A stretch of 12,927 nt of DNA from BOG-908 sp964244695 (GTDB lineage: Bacteria; Pseudomonadota; Alphaproteobacteria; Acetobacterales; Acetobacteraceae). Below, piece after piece: positions 6,776-11,850 of this stretch. The notes below the pieces were generated by a model. It saw only the letters and a program-made list of their open reading frames with translations, was not told the DNA's origin and made no database searches. The stretch covers positions 1 through 12,927 of the forward strand of contig CAXTJZ010000100.1 in NCBI GenBank assembly GCA_964244695.1, written 5' to 3'. Position numbers and translations under genes: made by a program. Within the stretch, counting starts at the first letter, position 1. Each line of letters starts with the position of its first letter.

Positions 6776-6804
6776 TTGGCGTGGCGGGTACGCTTGTCTA
6801 TAAG
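6776..6804 (+). promoter_or_regulatory. Candidate sigma-70 promoter of dksA
   Basis: TTGGCG (6776-6781) and TATAAG (6799-6804) are separated by exactly 17 bp, with 4/6 and 5/6 matches to consensus. This is the best promoter-like match in the window. Transcription would start near 6811, giving a 63-nt leader. It implies dksA can be expressed apart from fliX. Confidence 0.55.
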
Positions 6805-6873
6805 CCGCGCCAGATACGGGTCCGATCGCCATACGGCCGGCCGCCCGACCAGGAATGACGAGGACCGGCTGAC

Positions 6874-7290
6874 ATGATGCTGACGCTGCCTCCCGACTAT
6901 CGGCCCTCCGACACCGAAGAGTTCATGAACCCGCTGCAGGCGGAATATTTCCGCCAGAAGCTGCTGCGCTGGCGGGCGGATCTGCTGCGCGATGCCGACG
7001 ATACGCTGGCCAGCCTGGGCGAGGGCGGCATATTGGAAGCCGACATCACCGATCGGGCAAGCGTGGAGACCGACCGGGCGCTGGAGCTTCGCACGCGCGA
7101 CCGGGCGCGCAAGCTAGTCTCCAAGATCGATCAGGCGCTGCAGCGTATCGAGGGCGGGCAGTACGGATATTGCGAGGAGAGCGGGGAGCCGATCGGGTTG
7201 CGGCGGTTGGAGGCTCGGCCGATTGCTACGTTGTCGCTGGAGGCACAGGAGCGGCATGAGCGCATGGAGCGCGTACACCGCGACGAGTGA
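6874..7290 (+). CDS. dksA: RNA polymerase-binding transcription factor DksA (one-cysteine type)
   Basis: 138 residues. DksA enters the secondary channel of RNA polymerase and, with ppGpp, represses stable RNA promoters and activates biosynthetic ones. The coiled-coil tip motif is intact as DITDRA (57-62), with the two Asp and the Ala of the DxxDxA signature. The zinc-finger region reads YGYCEESGEPIGLRRLEARPIATLSLEAQERHE: Cys100 is kept, but the other three cysteines of the four-cysteine finger are replaced (Ser103 at the second). One-cysteine forms of this kind are usual in alphaproteobacteria. The ATG at 6874 has AGGA (6861-6864) at 9-nt spacing; a second ATG follows at once. It lies 114 bp after fliX with its own likely promoter. 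Confidence 0.94.
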   Translation: MMLTLPPDYRPSDTEEFMNPLQAEYFRQKLLRWRADLLRDADDTLASLGEGGILEADITDRASVETDRALELRTRDRARKLVSKIDQALQRIEGGQYGYCEESGEPIGLRRLEARPIATLSLEAQERHERMERVHRDE

Positions 7291-7300
7291 GCTGCTTGGC

Positions 7301-7443
7301 GAGCTGGTTGTAGAACTTGCCCCGGCGGCCGTCTGACGCGCGTTTGCTGCGCTCCGGTGCTCATGGCCACAGGAGGCCACTCCGCTCCGGTGCTCGCAAA
7401 CGCACGCCAGCCGACTCACCAGGCCAAGCTCTACAACCAGCTC
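7301..7443. repeat. 143-bp inverted-repeat element with nested stems
   Basis: The outer arms (7301-7324 and 7420-7443) are complementary over 24 bp with 3 mismatches; they begin GAGCTGGTTGTAGA and end TCTACAACCAGCTC. Further in, CTGACGCGCGTTTGC (7333-7347) pairs with the stretch GCAAACGCACGCCAG (7396-7410) with 2 mismatches. The interior has a 12-bp direct repeat GCTCCGGTGCTC (7351-7362, 7384-7395) flanking a hairpin TGGCC-acagga-GGCCA (7364-7379). It begins 10 nt after the dksA stop. No terminal U-tract follows, so it is not a plain terminator. It could be a miniature inverted-repeat element or a structured RNA. Confidence 0.75.
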
Positions 7444-7538
7444 GGGTGTAGTTTGGGGCTCTTCGGTGCACCTAGTGTCGTAAGTATTTTGCCAGCTCGC
7501 ATGCTGGAAGAGCTAAGCGGGTGACTCTGCCGGCGTCA

Positions 7539-7588
7539 GGAGCAAAAGTTTTTTGCTTCTTTTTTCAAAAAAGAAGGCCTTGCTTGCT
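7539..7588. repeat. Solo type A palindromic repeat overlapping the end of ruvX
   Basis: Inverted type A copy with GCAAAAGTTTTTTGC and the overlapping CTTC/GAAG palindrome, ending in GGCCTTGCTTGCTT. Unlike the other copies, it extends into the gene: the ruvX stop TGA (7565-7567) lies in the palindrome's centre. The rest of the gap, 7444-7538, shows only a weak CCAGC/GCTGG stem near 7492-7507. Confidence 0.75.
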
Positions 7589-8047
7589 TGCCGACGCATC
7601 AAGCGCCGCTTGCAGCATGTAGGCCGCCGCCATCTGGTCCACGACCGCGGCGCGGCGTTTGCGGGTCATGTCGGCTTCGGTGATCAGGAAGCGGTTCACG
7701 GCGGCGCTGGACAGGCGCTCGTCCCATAGGGCGGCGGGTAGGGCGGTAGCGTCGGACAGGGCGCGGGTCCAGTCGCGGGCGGCCTGGGCGGCAGGGCCCA
7801 GCGTGCCGTCCATGGAGAGGGGCAGGCCTACGACCAGGCCGGCGGCGTTCTGCTTGCGGGCGATGGCGGTGATTTCGGCGGCGTTGGTTGAGAGTTTGGT
7901 GCGGCCTAGGGCGGCGTGTGGGCTGGCGAGGAGCAGGCTCACGTCGGAGAGGGCTACGCCGATTGTGCGGGCGCCGGGGTCCAGGCCGATCAGGCGCTGG
8001 CCGGGGCGCAGGGCGGCGCGCAGCTCGGCCATGTTGATGACGGGCAT
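7565..8047 (-). CDS. ruvX: RuvX/YqgF family RNase H-fold nuclease (putative Holliday junction resolvase, 16S rRNA maturation)
   Basis: 160 residues with an RNase H-like fold; the family (YqgF) is linked to pre-16S rRNA 5'-end processing and, by fold, to Holliday junction resolution. Catalytic acids are all present: Asp23 (GLDPGARTIG), Glu110 (WDERLSS) and Asp137 (VVDQMAAAY). VVGLPLSMDG (72-81) is also typical. The start at 8047 (MPVINMAEL) was chosen over the ATG at 8032 as more family-like; neither has a clear ribosome binding site. The frame is open far upstream across gatC, but without homology. The last residues (SKQGLLF) and the stop codon are encoded by the type A repeat. Divergent from gatC with only 48 bp between starts. 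Confidence 0.9.
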   Translation of the reverse strand: MPVINMAELRAALRPGQRLIGLDPGARTIGVALSDVSLLLASPHAALGRTKLSTNAAEITAIARKQNAAGLVVGLPLSMDGTLGPAAQAARDWTRALSDATALPAALWDERLSSAAVNRFLITEADMTRKRRAAVVDQMAAAYMLQAALDASASKQGLLF

Positions 8048-8095
8048 GGCGGCGTTTATGATCCGCGGCTTGCCCGTAAACCAGAGGCTTTTGCC

Positions 8096-8383
8096 ATGTC
8101 GCTCGATCCCGCGACCGTCCGTCGTATTGCCAAATTGGCCCGCATCCGCGTGGAGGAGGGCGATGTTGGGCGGCTGCAGGGGGAGCTGAACAACATACTT
8201 GGGTGGATCGAGACACTGTCCGAGGTGGATGTGGAGGGCGTGGCGCCGCTTACGGGCGGGGCGCAGATCGTGCTGCGGCTGCGGGCGGATGCGGTGACGG
8301 ATGGGCGCATGGCGGAGGCGGTGCTGGCGAATGCGCCGGATCGGGTGGGGGCGTTTTTTACTGTGCCGAAGGTGGTGGAGTGA
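8096..8383 (+). CDS. gatC: Asp-tRNA(Asn)/Glu-tRNA(Gln) amidotransferase subunit C
   Basis: 95 residues, standard for GatC, the small subunit that wraps around GatA and steadies its contact with GatB. Motifs: VRRIAKLARI (8-17), ELNNILGWIETLSEVDVEGV (about 30-49) and the C-terminal VLANAPDRVGAFFTVPKVVE. The ATG at 8096 has AGAGG (8083-8087) at 8-nt spacing. The usual Thr-rich stretch before the LRxD motif reads TGGAQIVLRLRADAV, a mild variation. It is divergent from ruvX. The stop is followed directly by composite repeat module 2, which puts gatA 204 bp downstream instead of close by. Confidence 0.94.
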   Translation: MSLDPATVRRIAKLARIRVEEGDVGRLQGELNNILGWIETLSEVDVEGVAPLTGGAQIVLRLRADAVTDGRMAEAVLANAPDRVGAFFTVPKVVE

Positions 8384-8567
8384 GGAAGGAAGGAAGGCCT
8401 TCTTTTTTGAAAAAAAGAAGCAAAAAACTTTTGTCCCCACGCGTGCATCGAGGCGCGCTCCGGTTCTGCCTGGACGCGTATAGGCAGGGTCAGGCGAGGC
8501 TGTTGTGCAGGCGCGGGGACAAAAGTTTTTTGCTTCTTTTTTTCAAAAAAGAAGGCCTTTCTTCCTT
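8384..8567. repeat. Composite palindromic repeat module 2 inside the gatCAB cluster
   Basis: Two type A copies (8384-8437 and 8515-8567) face each other as near-identical terminal inverted repeats of about 50 bp, sharing the stretch from GGCCTTCTTTTTTG to CTTTTGTCCCC. The 77-bp core has a stem CTGCCT (8466-8471)/AGGCAG (8482-8487) at the same place as CTGCCAG/CTGGCAG in module 1, and shares GCAT, AGGCGCG and GTTCTGCC landmarks with it. It starts on the base after the gatC stop and ends 20 bp before the gatA start. Confidence 0.85.
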
Positions 8568-8587
8568 TTCTTTCTCCGGAGCCTGAC

Positions 8588-10072
8588 ATGCTGACCGACC
8601 TGACGATCACGGCGGCGGCTGCAGCGCTGCGGCAGCGTGACTTCACCGCGCGCGAGCTGACGCAGGCGCATGTGGACGCGACGGAGAAGCTGAACCCGCG
8701 GTTGAACGCGTTCATCACCGTGACGCCGGAGCTGGCTTTGCGGCGTGCGGATGCCGCCGATGCGGCGCTGGCGGCGGGTGAGGCGGGCGTGTTGGCGGGG
8801 ATACCGCTGGCTATCAAGGATCTGTTCTGTACGGCGGGCGTGCGGACTACGGCGGGGAGCCGTATCCTTGAACATTTCGTGCCGCCTTATGAGAGTTCGG
8901 TGACGGGGAATTTGCTGCGGGACGGGGCGGTGTTTCTCGGCAAGGCGAATTTGGATGAGTTCGCCATGGGGTCTTCGAACATGAGTTCGGCTTTCGGGCC
9001 GGTGGAGAACCCTTGGAAGCGCGGTGGCGATGCGGATGCGGTGCTGGTGCCTGGCGGGTCCTCGGGTGGGTCGGCGGCGGCGGTGGCGGCGCGCATGGCG
9101 ATGGGCGCTACGGGGACGGATACGGGTGGTTTCATACGGCTACTAGCGGCGTTTTGCGGGTTGGCGGGGATAAAGCCGACCTATGGGCGGTGCAGCCGGT
9201 GGGGCGTGGTGGCGTTTGCGAGTTCGTTGGACCAGCCTGGGCCGTTTGCGCGCACGGTGGAGGATTGCGCTCTGCTGTTGGGAAGCATGGCGGGGTTTGA
9301 CGCGAAGGACAGCACGAGCGTGGATTTGGCGGTGCCGGATTTTGCAAGTGCGTGCCGGCGTGGGGTGGCGGGTTTGCGCATCGGGGTGCCGCGTGAGTAT
9401 CGGGCGGACGGGATGCCGGGCGAGGTGGAGCGGTTGTGGCAGCAGGGCTTGCAGCGGCTGCGTGACGCGGGGGCGGCCATCGTGGACGTGTCTCTGCCGC
9501 ACACGAAATACGGGCTGGCTACCTACTATATAGTGGCGCCGGCGGAGGCTTCCTCGAACCTGGCGCGGTATGACGGGGTGCGGTTCGGGTTGCGTGAGGA
9601 GGGGCACGACCTGACGGAGTTGTACGAGCGGACGCGGGCGGCGGGGTTCGGCGCGGAGGTGCAGCGTCGCATCATGATCGGAACGTATGTGCTCTCGGCG
9701 GGGTATTACGATGCGTATTACCTGCGGGCGCAGAAGGTGCGGGCGTTGATCCTGCGCGACTTCACCGACGCGTTCGGGCAGGTGGATGCGTTGCTGACGC
9801 CGACCGCCCCTTCGGCGGCTTTCGCGCAGGGCGAGAAGATGAATGATCCGATCGCGATGTATCTGAACGACGTGTTCACCGTGCCGGCGAGCATGGCGGG
9901 CGTGCCGGCGATGAGCGTGCCTGCGGGGCTGGACAGACAGGGGCTGCCGTTGGGGTTGCAGGTGATCGGGCGGCCGTATGACGAGGAGACGGTGTTCGCC
10001 GTGTCCCAGGTGATCGAGACGGCGGCAGGGTTTTCGGCGATGCCTGCGGTGCGGGCGGGAGCGGTGGGATGA
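8588..10072 (+). CDS. gatA: Glutamyl-tRNA(Gln) amidotransferase subunit A with the catalytic serine replaced by Phe
   Basis: 494 residues, full length. GatA hydrolyses glutamine to supply ammonia that GatB uses to amidate Glu-tRNA(Gln) or Asp-tRNA(Asn). The amidase signature is otherwise well kept: the catalytic Lys77 in IPLAIKDLF, the cis-Ser (Ser158 by alignment) in PGGSSGGSAAAVA, then GTDTG, CGLAGIKPTYGRCSRWG and ASSLDQPGP. But the nucleophile segment, normally GGSIRQPA, reads GGFIRLLA (180-187): Ser to Phe at 182, Gln to Leu at 185 and Pro to Leu at 186. With no serine there, amidase activity should be lost. The ATG at 8588 has CGGAG (8577-8581) upstream, and gatB overlaps the stop by 4 nt. 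No frameshift or premature stop is seen. A sequencing error or recent mutation are the main alternatives. Confidence 0.93.
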   Translation: MLTDLTITAAAAALRQRDFTARELTQAHVDATEKLNPRLNAFITVTPELALRRADAADAALAAGEAGVLAGIPLAIKDLFCTAGVRTTAGSRILEHFVPPYESSVTGNLLRDGAVFLGKANLDEFAMGSSNMSSAFGPVENPWKRGGDADAVLVPGGSSGGSAAAVAARMAMGATGTDTGGFIRLLAAFCGLAGIKPTYGRCSRWGVVAFASSLDQPGPFARTVEDCALLLGSMAGFDAKDSTSVDLAVPDFASACRRGVAGLRIGVPREYRADGMPGEVERLWQQGLQRLRDAGAAIVDVSLPHTKYGLATYYIVAPAEASSNLARYDGVRFGLREEGHDLTELYERTRAAGFGAEVQRRIMIGTYVLSAGYYDAYYLRAQKVRALILRDFTDAFGQVDALLTPTAPSAAFAQGEKMNDPIAMYLNDVFTVPASMAGVPAMSVPAGLDRQGLPLGLQVIGRPYDEETVFAVSQVIETAAGFSAMPAVRAGAVG

Positions 10073-11523
10073 GCTATACGATCGAGGGTTCGAGCGGGAC
10101 TTGGGAGATCGTGTGCGGGCTGGAGGTGCATGCGCAGGTGATAAGCCGGTCCAAGCTGTTCTCCGGGGCGGCTACGGATTTCGGCAGCGAGCCGAACACG
10201 CAGGTGAGTTTTGTCGATGCGGCGTTTCCCGGGATGCTGCCCGTGCTGAACGAGGAATGCGTGGCGCAGGCGGTGCGTACAGGTCTGGGGCTGAACGCGC
10301 AGATCAATTTGACCAGCCGGTTCGACAGGAAGAACTATTTCTATGCCGATCTGCCCAGCGGGTATCAGATCAGCCAGTTCGAGCATCCGATTGTCGGGCG
10401 TGGCGAAATTGAGATCGAGCTGGCCGACGGGAGCACGCGGCAGATCGGGGTGACGCGGCTGCATCTGGAGCAGGACGCTGGGAAGTCCTTGCATGACCAG
10501 GATCCTTCGCGCTCGTTCATCGATCTGAACCGTTGCGGCGTGGCGCTGATGGAGATTGTCAGCGAGCCGGACATACGTACGCCGGAGGAGGCGGGCGCTT
10601 ACCTGCGCAAGCTGCGGACAGTGTTGCGCTACTTGGGCACATGCGACGGCAACATGGATGAGGGCAGCATGCGGGCGGACGTGAACGTGTCCGTACGGCA
10701 TGCGGGCGAGGCGTTCCGTACCCGTTGCGAGGTGAAGAACGTCAACTCCATACGGTTCGTCATGCTGGCGATCGAGGCGGAGGCGCGCCGGCAGGTCGAG
10801 GTGTGGGAGAGCGGCGGCGAGGTGGTGCAGGAGACGCGGCTGTTCGACCCCGCGCGCCAGATGACGCGGAGCATGCGCAGCAAGGAAGACGCGCACGACT
10901 ACCGGTATTTTCCCGATCCCGACCTGCTGCCTTTGGTGCTGGACCAGGCCTGGGTGGAGGGATTGCGGGCCGGGCTGCCGGAGTTGCCGGATGCGAAGCG
11001 GGCGCGTTTCGTGCGCGACTACAAGCTGCCGGCCTACGATGCGGGCGTGCTGGTGGCCGAGCAGATTACGGCGGATTTTTTCGAGACGGTGGCGCGCGGA
11101 CGGGACGCGCGGCTGGCGGCGAACTGGATCACCGGCGACTTCTTCGCGGCGCTGAACCGGACCGGGCGTACGATCGAGACCAGTCCGGTGAGTGCCGAGA
11201 ATTTTGGGGCGCTGCTGGACCTGCTTGGCGACGCCACGATCAATGGGCGCATCGCCAAGGAAGTGTTCGAGGCGATGGTGGAGACCGGGGCGGCGCCTGG
11301 AGACATCGTGGAGAGCCGCGGGCTGCGGCAGGTGACGGATTCCGGCGCGATCGATTCGGCGGTGGAGGCTGTGCTCGCGGCCAACCCTGACAAGCTGGCG
11401 GAGTATCGCGGGGGCAAGGACAAGCTGTTCGGGTTCTTCGTGGGGCAGGTGATGAAGGCTATGGGGGGGAAGGGGAATCCGGCGCTGGTCAACGAGGCTT
11501 TGCGGGCGCGGCTGGCGGGATAG
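10069..11523 (+). CDS. gatB: Aspartyl/glutamyl-tRNA amidotransferase subunit B
   Basis: 484 residues, normal length. GatB binds the mischarged tRNA, phosphorylates the side-chain carboxylate with ATP and amidates it with ammonia channelled from GatA. Motifs: VCGLEVHAQV (15-24, His21 among the metal/substrate ligands of the family), FPGMLPVLN (53-61), RFDRKNYFYADLPSGYQIS (84-102), and later FEVKNVNS-like CEVKNVNSIRFV and YRYFPDPDLLPL. The C-terminal part is the helical tRNA-recognising YqeY-like domain, ending FFVGQVMKAMGGKGNPALVNEALRARL-type sequence. The ATG overlaps the gatA stop (ATGA), with GGGAG (10057-10061) 7 nt upstream, so the two are coupled. Nothing is missing in the sequence, in contrast to gatA. 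A type B repeat follows the stop directly. Confidence 0.96.
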   Translation: MSYTIEGSSGTWEIVCGLEVHAQVISRSKLFSGAATDFGSEPNTQVSFVDAAFPGMLPVLNEECVAQAVRTGLGLNAQINLTSRFDRKNYFYADLPSGYQISQFEHPIVGRGEIEIELADGSTRQIGVTRLHLEQDAGKSLHDQDPSRSFIDLNRCGVALMEIVSEPDIRTPEEAGAYLRKLRTVLRYLGTCDGNMDEGSMRADVNVSVRHAGEAFRTRCEVKNVNSIRFVMLAIEAEARRQVEVWESGGEVVQETRLFDPARQMTRSMRSKEDAHDYRYFPDPDLLPLVLDQAWVEGLRAGLPELPDAKRARFVRDYKLPAYDAGVLVAEQITADFFETVARGRDARLAANWITGDFFAALNRTGRTIETSPVSAENFGALLDLLGDATINGRIAKEVFEAMVETGAAPGDIVESRGLRQVTDSGAIDSAVEAVLAANPDKLAEYRGGKDKLFGFFVGQVMKAMGGKGNPALVNEALRARLAG

Positions 11524-11688
11524 GGAAGCAAGCAGTCCTTTTTTGAAAAAAAAGGACCAAAAAACTTCTACCACCTCGCATTTGCGGCAGCCGCGTGCCT
11601 CCTGATGGATCGAGGCTGGTGAGCCTGCGCGGGGAGCAAAAGTTTTTTGCTTCTTTTTTTCAAAAAAGAAGGCCTTCCTTTCTTCCTT
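11524..11688. repeat. Composite palindromic repeat module 3 after gatB
   Basis: A type B copy (11524-11583, GGAAGCAAGCAGTCC start, flank CTACCACCTCGCATTTGCG) and an inverted type A copy (11633-11688) face each other. The core has GCGG-cag-CCGC (11584-11594) and AGGCT-ggtg-AGCCT (11613-11626), with an alternative pairing GCCTC (11597-11601)/GAGGC (11612-11616). It begins on the base after the gatB TAG and lies between gatB and tRNA-Ser. Confidence 0.82.
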
Positions 11689-11698
11689 CTGGCTTCAT

Positions 11699-11727
11699 TT
11701 GACCCGACAGGAATGACCCCGTAAGAC
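11699..11727 (+). promoter_or_regulatory. Candidate promoter of tRNA-Ser
   Basis: TTGACC (11699-11704) and TAAGAC (11722-11727) are 17 bp apart, which would start transcription near 11734, 24 nt before the tRNA. The -35 matches well (5/6), the -10 poorly (3/6). It starts just past repeat module 3, so the tRNA may be uncoupled from gatB. Confidence 0.3.
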
Positions 11728-11757
11728 GGCTTTGCAAACGTCGTGTTGCATCCCGGC

Positions 11758-11850
11758 GGAGGGGTGGCCGAGTGGCTGAAGGCGGCGGTTTGCTAAACCG
11801 TTGTACACTGTAAAGGTGTACCGTGAGTTCGAATCTCATCCCCTCCGCCA
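11758..11850 (+). tRNA. tRNA-Ser (anticodon GCU)
   Basis: A 93-nt gene folding as a class II tRNA. The acceptor arms GGAGGGG (11758-11764) and CCCCTCC (11840-11846) pair perfectly, followed by discriminator G and an encoded CCA (11848-11850). The anticodon stem GCGGT/ACCGT encloses the loop TTGCTAA, anticodon GCT, reading AGC and AGU. The long variable arm GTACAC/GTGTAC around 7 nt is characteristic of tRNA-Ser. The T loop is TTCGAAT. The opposite strand carries the end of a hydantoinase B frame, and no terminator is visible downstream. Confidence 0.97.

Noticed and set aside
6206..6832. Upstream extension of flgI by up to 209 residues
   Set aside because: It runs antisense through fliX, is Pro/Arg-rich, and would bury the clear signal peptide at 6205.
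6967..7290. Loss of three zinc-finger cysteines in DksA as a mutation
   Set aside because: One-cysteine DksA of this form is usual in alphaproteobacteria and the coiled-coil tip motif is intact.
8048..8440. Upstream extension of ruvX
   Set aside because: It is antisense to gatC and starts in the type A repeat (FFSKKKAFLP-type peptide), so it is an artefact.
11463..11469. Run of seven G near the end of gatB as a programmed frameshift site
   Set aside because: The gatB frame continues correctly to a normal family end; nothing indicates use of another frame.
9718..11574. 618-codon open frame antisense to gatA and gatB
   Set aside because: It mirrors the coding strand of gatB, which has complete family homology; it is His/Arg/Leu-rich with no motif, and its start lies in a repeat.
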